Part shown: positions 15,416 to 24,325 of the stretch, one piece after another
How the letters are laid out: the number at the start of each line of letters is the position of its first letter
Position numbering within the stretch: the first letter of the stretch is position 1
Source of the DNA: Cytobacillus massiliigabonensis
GTDB lineage: Bacteria > Bacillota > Bacilli > Bacillales > Cytobacillaceae
Assembly: GCF_900199725.1 (NCBI RefSeq)
Contig: NZ_LT904904.1
Location: forward strand, 2,093,398-2,157,397
Direction: 5' to 3'
Length of the DNA stretch: 64,000 nt
Program-made: the position numbers and the translations under genes
The notes under the pieces: model-generated
Seen by the model: only the letters and a program-made list of their open reading frames with translations
What the model was told of the DNA's origin: nothing
The model's database searches: none

Positions 15416-17143
15416 ATGGACAGGGATAGTCAGACACAATTTAATTTTAATGACACTCCTAGTTCTGGAGATGCGACTATTCTAGTGAATGAAAAAGGGA
15501 TTATTTCATATTCGAATGAACGGGCATGTCACATATTTGGATATGAAAAAGATGAAATGATCGGAGCAGAGCTAATTCGTTTGATGCCAGAGATAAATCT
15601 TGTTGCTGCTAAAGAAGGAATGATCATTCATCAGTTTGGAAAACATCAGATGGGTTATGATTTTTCTTTGTTTTTTCGAATAAACTCTTTTTCACTTAGT
15701 AATGAAAATTTCTTCCTTATTGTTTTTAATGGTGTGAAGGATCAATCAAGACTTAAATCTCAGCATGCTTATTATATGAATGAGCTTGTCGATTTAAAAT
15801 ATGCCCTAGATGAATCAACAATCGTTGCTTTTACTGACCAAAAAGGAATCATCACATATGTGAATGATAAATTTTGCGAGGTTTCAAAGTATTCAGCCGA
15901 GGAACTAGTAGGGAAAGATCATCGAATTATTAATTCTGGTTTTCATTCAAAGGAATTTATGAGAGACCTTTGGAAGACAATTGGAAATGGGGAAGTATGG
16001 CGTGGAGAAATTAAGAATAAAGCGAAGGATGGTTCCTTTTACTGGGTTGATACGACCATTGTTCCTTTTCTTAACGAAAAAGGCATACCGTTTAAATATT
16101 TAGCCATACGGAATGAAATCACAGAGTATAAGCAAGTTGTGGAAGAACTGAAAAAGTCTGTTAATGAGTTGAGCGACCTTAAATTTGCACTTGATTCATC
16201 GTCAATTGTTGCTATTACTGATCAAAAAGGAACCATTCATTATGTCAATGATCAATTTTGCCGTATTTCTAAATATTCAAGAGATGAATTAATTGGCAGA
16301 GACCACCGGATTATTAATTCGGGATTTCATCCTAAACGATTTTTTGCTGATTTGTGGCGAACTATAGCATCGGGAAAAGTGTGGAAGGGTGAAATTAAAA
16401 ATCGAGCCAAAGATGGTACATATTATTGGGTAGACACGACAATCGTTCCATTCCTTGATGAACATAGACGCCCATACCAATATTTGGCGATTAGACATGA
16501 AATAACAAAGAGGAAAAAGGTAGAAGAAGAACTCCAATTAATGATGGCGAAAATCATAAATGTGCAGGAAGATGAGCGACGGCGGCTGTCCCGAGAATTA
16601 CATGACGGGATTGGACAAAACCTTTATAGCCATCTAATTACAATCAATCGGATGCAATCGGAACTGAATCATCCTTTATTAGATCAAATGCAGGATGAAG
16701 CAACTGAAATTATCGAAGAGCTCAGGGATCTTTCCTGGGCTTTGCGGCCTTCAGTTCTTGATGACCTTGGATTAATTCCAGCCATTCGTTCCTACCTAGT
16801 GCGGTTTTCCGATCATAGCCATATAAATGTTCATTTTGACTGCTATTTGAATACAAGATTAAGTGAAAATAAAGAAATAACCATTTATCGAATTATTCAG
16901 GAGGCATTGACCAATATAAGGAAATATGCGGATACGGATGAAGCAACCGTTACGATTCGAGAAATGGAAGATGAAGTGAGAGTCATGATTGAGGATAAGG
17001 GCAAAGGGTTTGATATACAAGAAGTTTCCCGAGGAGTGGGCCTTTTTAGTATGGAAGAAAGGGCCAAAGCCGTACAAGGGAGCATTAAGATCCAGTCAAT
17101 TAAGGATAGAGGGACAAAAATTATTTTGGACGTTCCACTATAG
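15416..17143 (+). CDS. PAS-PAS-PAS sensor histidine kinase, NreB-like
   Basis: The 575-residue cytoplasmic kinase has three PAS domains (about residues 10-105, 128-245 and 255-370). A HisKA_3 segment (RELHDGIGQNLYSH, H396) and an HATPase_c domain (IIQEALTNIRKYA, DKGKGFDIQ) follow. PAS2 and PAS3 are near-duplicates, sharing RIINSGFH and WVDTTIVPFL in both copies. No transmembrane segment is present. It follows the GAF gene by 21 bases behind AGGAGGAACAG, so it belongs to the same operon and probably phosphorylates NreC. The ligand of the PAS domains (haem, flavin or none) cannot be told. Confidence 0.88.
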   Translation: MDRDSQTQFNFNDTPSSGDATILVNEKGIISYSNERACHIFGYEKDEMIGAELIRLMPEINLVAAKEGMIIHQFGKHQMGYDFSLFFRINSFSLSNENFFLIVFNGVKDQSRLKSQHAYYMNELVDLKYALDESTIVAFTDQKGIITYVNDKFCEVSKYSAEELVGKDHRIINSGFHSKEFMRDLWKTIGNGEVWRGEIKNKAKDGSFYWVDTTIVPFLNEKGIPFKYLAIRNEITEYKQVVEELKKSVNELSDLKFALDSSSIVAITDQKGTIHYVNDQFCRISKYSRDELIGRDHRIINSGFHPKRFFADLWRTIASGKVWKGEIKNRAKDGTYYWVDTTIVPFLDEHRRPYQYLAIRHEITKRKKVEEELQLMMAKIINVQEDERRRLSRELHDGIGQNLYSHLITINRMQSELNHPLLDQMQDEATEIIEELRDLSWALRPSVLDDLGLIPAIRSYLVRFSDHSHINVHFDCYLNTRLSENKEITIYRIIQEALTNIRKYADTDEATVTIREMEDEVRVMIEDKGKGFDIQEVSRGVGLFSMEERAKAVQGSIKIQSIKDRGTKIILDVPL

Positions 17144-17144
17144 G

Positions 17145-17172
17145 AAAAAGCTGCCTGCTCGGCAGCTTTTTT
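17145..17172 (+). terminator. Terminator of the nitrate/Nre operon
   Basis: AAAAAGCTGCC (17145-17155) pairs with GGCAGCTTTTT (17161-17171), followed by further Ts. It lies directly after the last kinase gene. Confidence 0.92.
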
Positions 17173-17220
17173 CTCTGGCTGAATCATGATGATTTTGTCG
17201 AAAAATCGATATTTTTGTTT

Positions 17221-17313
17221 TTTCGCAGATATAACATATAATTTCGTAGATATATTTAATATTTCGTAAATAAATTTCTTTTTTCGTAGATATAATTATA
17301 TTTCGAAGATTTT
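17221..17313. repeat. Five degenerate 20-bp tandem units (TTTCGTAGATATA core)
   Basis: Cores at 17221, 17242, 17262, 17282 and 17301 read TTTCGCAGATATA, TTTCGTAGATATA, TTTCGTAAATAAA, TTTCGTAGATATA and TTTCGAAGATTTT, a period of 19-21 bases. The array fills the intergenic space between the Nre terminator and the exporter gene. A related array in reverse orientation lies at 45798-45890. Confidence 0.75.
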
Positions 17314-17430
17314 TATATCGTCATACAGGGCAAAACTTTCTAGATTGCTCTTTAATTCATACCACATTTCCTATATTATGAAGAAATATAATTAATTGTA
17401 GTAATGTAATATTGTTTAGGAGGGAAAAGG

Positions 17431-18186
17431 GTGGAAAATAGATTTCCCCAAACCTATGAAGTGATTGAATTATGTCTGCTTGCTGGGAAAATTATGCTGC
17501 AGTGCGGAGCAGAAACCTATCGAGTCGAGGATACAATGACAAGGATTGCGGCTTCGTTCGGCATTCCTCAATCACATAGCTATGTAACACCGACTGGAAT
17601 TATTTTTTCTATTGATGGAACAGAACCAGCAAAATTTATTCGAATATCCGAGCGGACAACGGATTTATATAAGGTTACACTTGTAAATGGAGTTTCGAGA
17701 AAGTTAAGCAGCGGAGAAATGACTTCTGAACAAGCGCTTAATCGATTGAAAGAAATTCAAAATGCTGACTTTACTTTTCCGATTTATCAGCAAATCATTG
17801 CTGCATCCATTGCTAGCGGCTGCTTCTTAATGATGTTTTTAGGACAGTGGAGTGATTTTATTCCTGCAGTCATTGCAGGAGGATTAGGATTTGTTTGTTT
17901 TGTCTATATTCATCAAATATTAAAGGTTAGATTTTTTTCTGAATTTGTTGCATCACTTGTAATCGGTCTAATTGCCTTTCTGTTTGTAAAAATGGGTGTC
18001 GGGACACAGCTTGATAAGATCATAATTGGGTCGGTTATGCCGCTTGTCCCAGGTCTATTAATTACCAATGCTGTAAGGGATTTGATGGCGGGGCACTTAG
18101 TTTCGGGATTATCAAAAGGGGCTGACGCATTCTTAACTGCCTGTGCGATTGGAACTGGAATTGCAGTTGTCGTCGCCTTTTATTAG
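17431..18186 (+). CDS. Threonine/serine exporter family protein, large subunit (ThrE N-terminal/YjjP type)
   Basis: The 251-residue protein has a soluble N-terminal region with the family motif QCGAETYRVEDTM and TPTGIIFSID. Five hydrophobic spans follow (about residues 120-250), with VPGLLITNAVRD near the end. Together with the next gene it reconstitutes a split ThrE exporter that moves small hydroxy amino acids or dicarboxylates out of the cell. The GTG start at 17431 follows AGGAGGGAAAAGG. The pair is likely one transcription unit. Confidence 0.88.
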   Translation: MENRFPQTYEVIELCLLAGKIMLQCGAETYRVEDTMTRIAASFGIPQSHSYVTPTGIIFSIDGTEPAKFIRISERTTDLYKVTLVNGVSRKLSSGEMTSEQALNRLKEIQNADFTFPIYQQIIAASIASGCFLMMFLGQWSDFIPAVIAGGLGFVCFVYIHQILKVRFFSEFVASLVIGLIAFLFVKMGVGTQLDKIIIGSVMPLVPGLLITNAVRDLMAGHLVSGLSKGADAFLTACAIGTGIAVVVAFY

Positions 18187-18209
18187 GATAAACGGAGGGT
18201 ATACAGCAA

Positions 18210-18656
18210 ATGATTGTACACTTAATAACAAGTTTCATTGCCTCTGCAGCGTTTGGCATTCTTTTTAATGCGCCTAAAAAGTCATTGCTGAAATGTGGGT
18301 TTGTTGGCATGGCTGGATGGTTTGTTTACATCTTCCTCGTGAATAAGGAATTCGATGCGGTTGTCGCGTCTTTAGTTGCCGCTTTTGTGATAGCGGTTAT
18401 TAGTCAAATCTTTGCTAGAATGTACAAAACACCAATCATAATTTTCAGTGTCGCAGGGATCATTCCGCTTGTTCCAGGAGGTTTAGCCTATGATGCGATG
18501 CGCCATTTTGTTGTCAACGATTATAATGGCGCGATTCAGCTAGCCGCAAAGGCCTTTATGATTTCTGGTGCGATTGCTGTTGGACTTGTCATTTCAGAGG
18601 TCCTTTATCAGTTAATAATGAAAATAAAATTTAAAAAGACGAAAAAAGCTCATTAA
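18210..18656 (+). CDS. Threonine/serine exporter family protein, small subunit (YjjB type)
   Basis: The 148-residue membrane protein has four spans and a VPGGLAYDAMRHFV segment equivalent to the VPG motif of the partner. It lies 23 bases downstream of the larger subunit with an ACGGAGGG ribosome site. YjjP and YjjB form a two-part exporter in other bacteria. No terminator is obvious after it, and the next gene starts 77 bases on. Confidence 0.88.
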   Translation: MIVHLITSFIASAAFGILFNAPKKSLLKCGFVGMAGWFVYIFLVNKEFDAVVASLVAAFVIAVISQIFARMYKTPIIIFSVAGIIPLVPGGLAYDAMRHFVVNDYNGAIQLAAKAFMISGAIAVGLVISEVLYQLIMKIKFKKTKKAH

Positions 18657-18733
18657 ATCAATTAACTTGTATGTTTATCAATCAAATCATATAATCCTAG
18701 TGATTGTATTTTTGGGACAAGGAGAAAAACGAT

Positions 18734-20449
18734 ATGATTCGCCGATTTTTTTCGTATTATAAACCGCATAAAAAACTTTTTACGATCGATTTTAGCAGTG
18801 CAGTCATTGTCGCAATTTTGGAGCTAGCATTTCCGCTTGCTGTACAATGGTTTGTAGATGATTTGCTTCCAAGCGGAAATTGGTCGAAGATTGTGTCTGT
18901 TAGTGCAGGACTTTTAACTTTATATTTAGTAAGCACCTTCTTGCAATATATTGTCAACTACTGGGGACACATGCTCGGAATTAATATTGAAACAGATATG
19001 AGACAGCAGCTGTTTCAGCATGTACAGCGGCAATCCTTCCGTTTCTTTGATAATACAAAGACAGGGCACATTATGAGCCGAGTGACAAATGATCTGTTTG
19101 ATATTGGGGAATTGGCGCATCATGGACCAGAAGATTTATTTATTGCGATCATGACTTTTGTTGGGGCATTCTGGATCATGCTTACGATTAATGTGAAACT
19201 GGCACTAGTTACGATAATTATTACTCCGTTTCTTATTTGGCTTATCTCCTTCTGCAATATCCGTATGAATAAAGCATGGAAGAAAATGTACGGTGAAATT
19301 GCCGATGTGAATGCAAGAGTAGAGGATAGTGTTTCAGGTGTACGTGTTGTTCAATCATTTACAAATGAAGAATATGAGATTAGCAGATTTAGAAGCAATA
19401 ATCAAAGATTTCGTTTAGCCAAGCTATCTGCCTATAAAATTATGAGTTTTAGTTCTTCTGGGATTTATATGCTTACGCGCTTAATGACTTTAATCGTCCT
19501 TGTTTTTGGTGCATGGCTGAGCTTTACCGGACAACTATCTTATGGAGAACTAGTTGGTTTTGTTCTTTATGTGAATGTTCTCTTAAAACCGATTGACAAA
19601 ATTAGTGCATTATTGGAGCTTTATCCGAAAGGAATGGCAGGATTCAAACGCTTTCTAGAGTTAATGGATTCAGAACCTGAGGTAGAAGATGCAGAAGATG
19701 CCATTGAAGTTGCCACCCTTCGAGGGGATATTAAGTTTAATGATGTTTCCTTCAGCTATGATGAGCATAAATCTGTGCTGGAAGGGATTAATTTACGAAT
19801 TAATAAAGGGGAGACAGTTGCGTTTGTTGGTCCTTCTGGCGCCGGAAAAACAACCATTTGCTCTCTAATCCCACGTTTTTATGATGTCAACAGCGGGAGC
19901 ATAACAATCGATGGCCTGGATGTTAGGGAATTGACGAAAAAATCGCTCCGTTCACAAATTGGCATTGTGCAGCAGGATGTATTTCTATTTACAGGGACAC
20001 TGAAAGAAAACATTGCCTATGGGATGCTGGGGGCATCGGATGAACAAATTGAAGAAGCGGCAAGAAGGGCCCACTTGGAAGACTTCATTGCTTCACTCCC
20101 GTTTGGCTATGAAACACAAATTGGGGAAAGAGGATTGAAGCTTTCAGGCGGTCAGAAGCAGCGGATTGCCATCGCACGAATGTTTCTAAAGAACCCGCCT
20201 ATTCTTATTCTTGATGAAGCAACATCTGCATTAGATACAGAAACAGAACAAATTATTCAAACAGCACTAACCGAGCTTGCACAAGACCGAACAACACTTG
20301 TTATTGCTCATAGACTAGCAACGATTCGTAATGCTGACCGTATTGTCGTGGTAACGGAAGATGGAATTGCAGAAGAGGGACGCCATGATGAATTGATTGA
20401 CCTTGGTGGCATATTCGCAAATCTTCATAAAGTACAATTCCAGAGATAA
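18734..20449 (+). CDS. ABC exporter, fused permease and ATPase (MsbA/Sav1866 type)
   Basis: The 571-residue half-transporter has six spans in the first 300 residues and one ATPase domain with Walker A GPSGAGKTT, signature LSGGQKQR and Walker B ILILDEATSALD. It should homodimerise to export lipids, drugs or peptides. The ATG at 18734 follows AAGGAGAAAAACG; an in-frame start 30 bases upstream precedes that site and is rejected. A strong terminator follows. The substrate cannot be told. Confidence 0.93.
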   Translation: MIRRFFSYYKPHKKLFTIDFSSAVIVAILELAFPLAVQWFVDDLLPSGNWSKIVSVSAGLLTLYLVSTFLQYIVNYWGHMLGINIETDMRQQLFQHVQRQSFRFFDNTKTGHIMSRVTNDLFDIGELAHHGPEDLFIAIMTFVGAFWIMLTINVKLALVTIIITPFLIWLISFCNIRMNKAWKKMYGEIADVNARVEDSVSGVRVVQSFTNEEYEISRFRSNNQRFRLAKLSAYKIMSFSSSGIYMLTRLMTLIVLVFGAWLSFTGQLSYGELVGFVLYVNVLLKPIDKISALLELYPKGMAGFKRFLELMDSEPEVEDAEDAIEVATLRGDIKFNDVSFSYDEHKSVLEGINLRINKGETVAFVGPSGAGKTTICSLIPRFYDVNSGSITIDGLDVRELTKKSLRSQIGIVQQDVFLFTGTLKENIAYGMLGASDEQIEEAARRAHLEDFIASLPFGYETQIGERGLKLSGGQKQRIAIARMFLKNPPILILDEATSALDTETEQIIQTALTELAQDRTTLVIAHRLATIRNADRIVVVTEDGIAEEGRHDELIDLGGIFANLHKVQFQR

Positions 20450-20456
20450 ATTTAGC

Positions 20457-20485
20457 GCACAAGCAAAATGCTTGTGCTTTTTTTT
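20457..20485 (+). terminator. Terminator of the ABC exporter gene
   Basis: GCACAAGC (20457-20464) and GCTTGTGC (20470-20477) form a stem with loop AAAAT, followed by eight Ts. Confidence 0.92.
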
Positions 20486-20590
20486 GCCTATTTTTAAGAA
20501 TATAGGGGGTTTTATTATGCATGTCCATCACTCATACATAACATGAAACTGTAAGGGTCCCTTAAATCTTTGTGAAAGGGGGGACTATTT

Positions 20591-20725
20591 ATGCTAGTAA
20601 TTCTTCTTCTTCTAATCATTCTGTTGTTTGCATGGATTTTGGCGATGATACTAGGCAGTGAAAATCAAGCACATACAATAAGAAATGCCATTCGTTCATT
20701 ATTTGTACAAACGCCTGCAGCATAA
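20591..20725 (+). CDS. Small single-span membrane peptide, 44 residues
   Basis: The ATG at 20591 follows GAAAGGGGGGA, a strong ribosome site. The product is one very hydrophobic helix (MLVILLLLIILLFAWILAMI) plus a short polar tail ending VQTPAA. The gene is framed by terminators at 20457-20485 and 20734-20766, so it is a separate monocistronic unit. Its function is unknown; toxin-like or complex-modulating small membrane proteins look like this. Confidence 0.6.
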   Translation: MLVILLLLIILLFAWILAMILGSENQAHTIRNAIRSLFVQTPAA

Positions 20726-20733
20726 TTAGAAGG

Positions 20734-20766
20734 TACACTGGGAAATGATCCTCCCAGTGTATTTAT
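20734..20766 (+). terminator. Terminator after the 44-residue membrane peptide gene
   Basis: TACACTGGGA (20734-20743) pairs perfectly with TCCCAGTGTA (20752-20761) and is followed by TTTATT. Confidence 0.85.
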
Positions 20767-20813
20767 TAGAAGGTGACTATATTTTTAAAAACTTTGAAAG
20801 GAGAGTTCACCAA

Positions 20814-21233
20814 GTGACAAGTAATAGTGAAGATACAGAAAAGCATTCTCTTAATAATGAATCAGCGATGAACTTAGTTACAAGCCTCCTGAAAAATGAA
20901 GATTCACTTAACTACAGTTCTTTAATGAATATGGCAAACAAGCTTTTGAATGATGAAACACTCATGGAGATTGTTGGAGAAATTGGCAATGCACCTGATG
21001 AAATGGAGGAAGAGCAGAATTTACAGCAAAATGAGGATCATGAGCTTTTCGTGTTACAAAAAAAAATAGAGGCAATGAACAAAGAGCTTATAAACACGAA
21101 ACAAGAACTAGCAAGCCTAAAAAAGCAAGACACATCAATCATCGGTTTAGGAATGAAGGTCATGCATGCAGCAAGCCAAGATTTGAAAAAAGGCGTAAAT
21201 ATTCTCACTGGAGTAATAAATCTGCTGAAATAG
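20814..21233 (+). CDS. Coiled-coil protein of unknown function
   Basis: From the GTG at 20814 (AAGGAG 11 bases upstream) the product is 139 residues. An acidic N-terminal half rich in Asn and Glu is followed by a helical coiled-coil stretch (residues about 85-115, LQKKIEAMNKELINTKQELA). The tail DLKKGVNILTGVINLLK is amphipathic. I do not recognise it. Longer in-frame starts would run through the preceding terminator. A terminator closes the gene. Confidence 0.6.
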   Translation: MTSNSEDTEKHSLNNESAMNLVTSLLKNEDSLNYSSLMNMANKLLNDETLMEIVGEIGNAPDEMEEEQNLQQNEDHELFVLQKKIEAMNKELINTKQELASLKKQDTSIIGLGMKVMHAASQDLKKGVNILTGVINLLK

Positions 21234-21262
21234 AAAGCATTGCTTATATAGTAATGCTTTTT
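21234..21262 (+). terminator. Terminator after the coiled-coil protein gene
   Basis: AAAGCATT (21234-21241) pairs with AATGCTTT (21253-21260), followed by Ts. An inner GC...GT extension stabilises it. Confidence 0.8.
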
Positions 21263-21421
21263 AACTGGAATTTAAATAGCAACAAAATAATATAGAAGGA
21301 ATCTATACTTTTGATGAAGAATAAAGATAAATAATAATAAAATGATCAATTTTTAATTGTTTAGGATAAATTCCCCAATTCCAATTGATAGAATCAAAAA
21401 ATAGAGAAATGGAGAAAAAGT

Positions 21422-21985
21422 ATGAATAAACAGGCAAAAAATTTGATAAGCGGAAGCGTACTTGCTGTAAGCTTGAGCAGCTCGCATACATTTAGTAAGG
21501 AAAATGTAAATAGGATTAAATTAGTGGAAGGACTTGGGGTAGAAGGAGACGCACATTCTGGCCTAACAGTCAAACATCGCTCAAGAGTGGCGCAGAATCC
21601 GAATCAGCCTAATTTGAGACAAGTACATTTCATTCAATCTGAGTTATTCGATGAATTACACGACCGTTTTGATATTAAACCTGGTCAGCTAGGTGAAAAT
21701 ATCACAACCCATGGGATCAACCTTCTTGAATTGCCTGCAGACACAATTCTTCACGTAGGTAAAGAGGCGATCGTTAAAATAACTGGTCTACGTAATCCTT
21801 GTCAACAAATAGATCATTTTAAGCCCGGTCTTTTGCAAGCAGTTATAGATAAGGATAGTGAGGGAAATCTTATTCGCAAGGCTGGCATTATGGGAATTGT
21901 TTTGAAAAGTGGTGAGATAGAGCCGGGAGATTCAATTCATATTAAGCTGCCTCCTAAGCCATATCGGAAACTTGAGCGAGTATAA
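21422..21985 (+). CDS. MOSC domain-containing protein
   Basis: The 187-residue protein is a stand-alone MOSC domain. GVEGDAHSG near residue 40, LGENITTHG near 100, and the conserved RNPCQQID cysteine motif near 125 are visible. MOSC proteins act in molybdenum cofactor sulfur chemistry or detoxify N-hydroxylated compounds. A link to the molybdoenzymes elsewhere in this window is possible but not shown. The ATG follows a purine-rich AATGGAGAAAAAG stretch. Confidence 0.85.
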   Translation: MNKQAKNLISGSVLAVSLSSSHTFSKENVNRIKLVEGLGVEGDAHSGLTVKHRSRVAQNPNQPNLRQVHFIQSELFDELHDRFDIKPGQLGENITTHGINLLELPADTILHVGKEAIVKITGLRNPCQQIDHFKPGLLQAVIDKDSEGNLIRKAGIMGIVLKSGEIEPGDSIHIKLPPKPYRKLERV

Positions 21986-22003
21986 CTAAAAGGAGCAGTA
22001 TCT

Positions 22004-22162
22004 TTGTTAATTAAGTATGGAAAGAATGAATCAATACCTGATAAAAAGAGTATGGATGGTCTAATATTTTTACATAAGAATAATTTTGTCAGTTTTGATC
22101 ATTTGATTCTCAAAATGGAAAGTGAAACAAAGGAACCCCGATTGAATGTGTGGGTTCCCTAG
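22004..22162 (+). CDS. Possible small protein, 52 residues
   Basis: A TTG at 22004 with AAGGAG 8 bases upstream opens a 52-codon frame (LLIKYGKNESIPDKK...). The frame ends inside an inverted repeat that looks like the terminator of the opposing carboxypeptidase gene. No family is recognised. The good ribosome site is the only positive evidence, and a chance frame is possible. Confidence 0.35.
   Translation: MLIKYGKNESIPDKKSMDGLIFLHKNNFVSFDHLILKMESETKEPRLNVWVP
22132..22158. terminator. Convergent terminator hairpin
   Basis: GGAACCC (22132-22138) and GGGTTCC (22152-22158) form a hairpin 18 bases beyond the stop of the minus-strand carboxypeptidase gene. Its U-tract on the minus strand is only CTTTGTTT, so it is weak. 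Confidence 0.5.
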
Positions 22163-22175
22163 TAAAATAGTAAGA

Positions 22176-23105
22176 TTATAATTGCTTATACACTTCAATT
22201 GCATCCGTAATGTTGAATTGTTCAGTTTGATGGTTTCCATTAGCACCTGCGGTAATTAGAAGATATTCATCTCCATTAATTACAGCGATGCTCGCCAGAC
22301 ACAATCCAGCTTGCTCTGTATAGCCTGTTTTCCCGCCAATAATCTCCCCGCTCAGAAAATTAGCTGGATCGATATTTTTAAACATACTGCTCTTAAATGT
22401 AATCCCATCTGGATGAAGATTTGATGGCAAAGTGGAATGTCTTTCTGCTGTAAAGATGGCTCGAAAGGTTTGATTTTTCAATGCATATTCCAATAGCACT
22501 GAAATATCCTTTACACTTGAATAATGGTCTCTATGATGTAGACCAGTAGCATTTATAAAATGCGTATCCTTCATACCGAGCTGCTTAGCCTTATCATTCA
22601 TAAGCTGAACAAATGCTGCTTCTGACCCAGCAATCTCATTTGCAAGCCCAATAGAAGCTTCTGCACCAGAAGGAAGCATTGTTCCGTAAAGAAGATCAAT
22701 GGCAGCTACTTTTTCATTTGGCAGAAATCCAGCCATTGATGCATTAGCCGCGTAAAGGTCGGAAAACAATCTTTCAGGTAGTAAAATCTGCTTATGCAAA
22801 TCAGATAAATTCTCAATAGCGACTAATGCAGTCATTATTTTTGTGAGGGAAGCAGGGAAGATGATTTCCTCACTATGTTTTTCCATCAAGATTTTATGAT
22901 CCTTTAAGTTTATTAAAATGGCATTTTGACTATGGAGATCACTTTCAATGGATGTATTACTTGCTATATGATTATTTGGCGTATCATGATCAGGTCTGTC
23001 TTGAATCAATCTATCGAACTTTTCCAACGGAATAAAAAAAATCGCTAGCACAATTAGAAAAGTAATGATCCAAGCAGTACGACTTGTACTTTTTCTTTTT
23101 CTCAT
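22176..23105 (-). CDS. D-alanyl-D-alanine carboxypeptidase, penicillin-binding (S11 family)
   Basis: The 309-residue protein has one N-terminal membrane anchor (about residues 10-26) and an extracellular serine peptidase domain. The active-site motifs are SLTK (S86-K89), SGA (S146) and KTG (K259). The second motif is SGA instead of the usual SxN, which is odd. The domain trims the terminal D-Ala from peptidoglycan stems. It lies next to and downstream of a VanRS-like pair on the same strand, 92 bases from the kinase, which suggests induction by cell-wall damage. It is serine-type, not the zinc-type VanY. Confidence 0.88.
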   Translation of the reverse strand: MRKRKSTSRTAWIITFLIVLAIFFIPLEKFDRLIQDRPDHDTPNNHIASNTSIESDLHSQNAILINLKDHKILMEKHSEEIIFPASLTKIMTALVAIENLSDLHKQILLPERLFSDLYAANASMAGFLPNEKVAAIDLLYGTMLPSGAEASIGLANEIAGSEAAFVQLMNDKAKQLGMKDTHFINATGLHHRDHYSSVKDISVLLEYALKNQTFRAIFTAERHSTLPSNLHPDGITFKSSMFKNIDPANFLSGEIIGGKTGYTEQAGLCLASIAVINGDEYLLITAGANGNHQTEQFNITDAIEVYKQL

Positions 23106-23197
23106 AAAAACAACTCCTTATCTCATTGCTTCACTAATTAAAACATAAAAGAAGGAGTGAGTTTTTAATTTTCCATTATTGAAATCTTAAGATTTTC

Positions 23198-24325
23198 TTA
23201 AGAGTGGATCGGAACCGTAACCGTAAATATCGTCTTTTCTTCATTACTCTCCGCAGAAATTGTGCCTCCATGAGCATGGACAATTTCTTTAGCAATAGCT
23301 AGGCCTAATCCAGCCCCGCCTGTTTGTGTAGTACGGGAAGTATCTAGTCTATAGAACTTTTCAAATATCATTTCTAACTTTTGAGGAGGAATGACCTTCC
23401 CTTTATTAGTAAAAGTAATGATTGCCTGTTCGTTTTTCCTTGTTCCGCAAATTTCAATGATGCTATTTTCATAGCTATAAGTGATGGCATTTTTTAATAT
23501 ATTGTTAAATACTCTTGCTAACTTATTTGCATCAGCATCGATCTTAAGATCTTCCTCGACATCCACTATTGCTTGCTTTCCATTTGGGGCAAGTAACGGA
23601 TAGAACTCATCTGCCATTTGCATAAGCATATAGTTCAGATTGATTGTTTCTTTTTCGAGTAAAATCGACTGTAGATTGAATCTCGTAATTTCGAAAAATT
23701 CATTGATCAATTGTTCTAAGCGTGTTGCTTTTTCCAATGTGATTTTTAGATATTTCTCTTTTTGCTCCATTGGCATATCGGATGCCTCATCTAATAGACT
23801 TAAATAGCCAATGACTGATGTCAATGGAGTTTTAATATCATGGGCTAAATAGACGACAAGATCATTTTTTCGCTGTTCTGCTTCCTTTGCATCCTTCGCA
23901 CGCTTTTCAAGTTTGCTTTTCACTGTATTAAGCTTTTTTTCCATAAAATCCAGTTCAGCAGGAAGTTGAATGTCGGTTTCAGATTCCTCAGTTAGCCTAT
24001 CCACTCCTTCGCTGATTTTGTTAAAATAGCGTGTAAATCGAGTGAGTGCCAGGTAAAAAATAACAAGCAGCAATAAAATGAAACCAACTGCCAGCCACAA
24101 TGATTTATTCATTTGAAATATTGATGAGTAAATATTTTGTGCAGTATAGAAATCGAGCTGAAGCACGTTTTCACAAAAGTAAATAAACATATTGGCAAAA
24201 GGATCCTGCAGGACACCATCAATGAATGCATAATAAATGAAATAACCGACAATGATCGTTAAGAGTAAAATTAAAGTAATCTGAAGAATAATTTTCCTTT
24301 TTAATTTGCTAAATTCATTATTCAA
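23198..24325 (-). CDS. vanS: VanS-like sensor histidine kinase
   Basis: The 375-residue kinase has two membrane spans (about residues 12-34 and 76-95) enclosing a short extracellular loop. A HAMP-like linker leads to HisKA with LAHDIKTPLTSVIGYLS (H162) and an HATPase domain (NNILKNA, GGAGLGLAI). The sequence around the His box and LINEFFEITR closely matches VanS as I remember it. The TTG start overlaps the regulator gene by 8 bases. It probably senses a glycopeptide or a cell-wall intermediate. No vanHAX lies nearby. Confidence 0.85.
   Translation of the reverse strand: MNNEFSKLKRKIILQITLILLLTIIVGYFIYYAFIDGVLQDPFANMFIYFCENVLQLDFYTAQNIYSSIFQMNKSLWLAVGFILLLLVIFYLALTRFTRYFNKISEGVDRLTEESETDIQLPAELDFMEKKLNTVKSKLEKRAKDAKEAEQRKNDLVVYLAHDIKTPLTSVIGYLSLLDEASDMPMEQKEKYLKITLEKATRLEQLINEFFEITRFNLQSILLEKETINLNYMLMQMADEFYPLLAPNGKQAIVDVEEDLKIDADANKLARVFNNILKNAITYSYENSIIEICGTRKNEQAIITFTNKGKVIPPQKLEMIFEKFYRLDTSRTTQTGGAGLGLAIAKEIVHAHGGTISAESNEEKTIFTVTVPIHS

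Noticed and set aside
17221-17313. CRISPR-like array
   Set aside because: Units are degenerate, about 20 bp and lack unique spacers.
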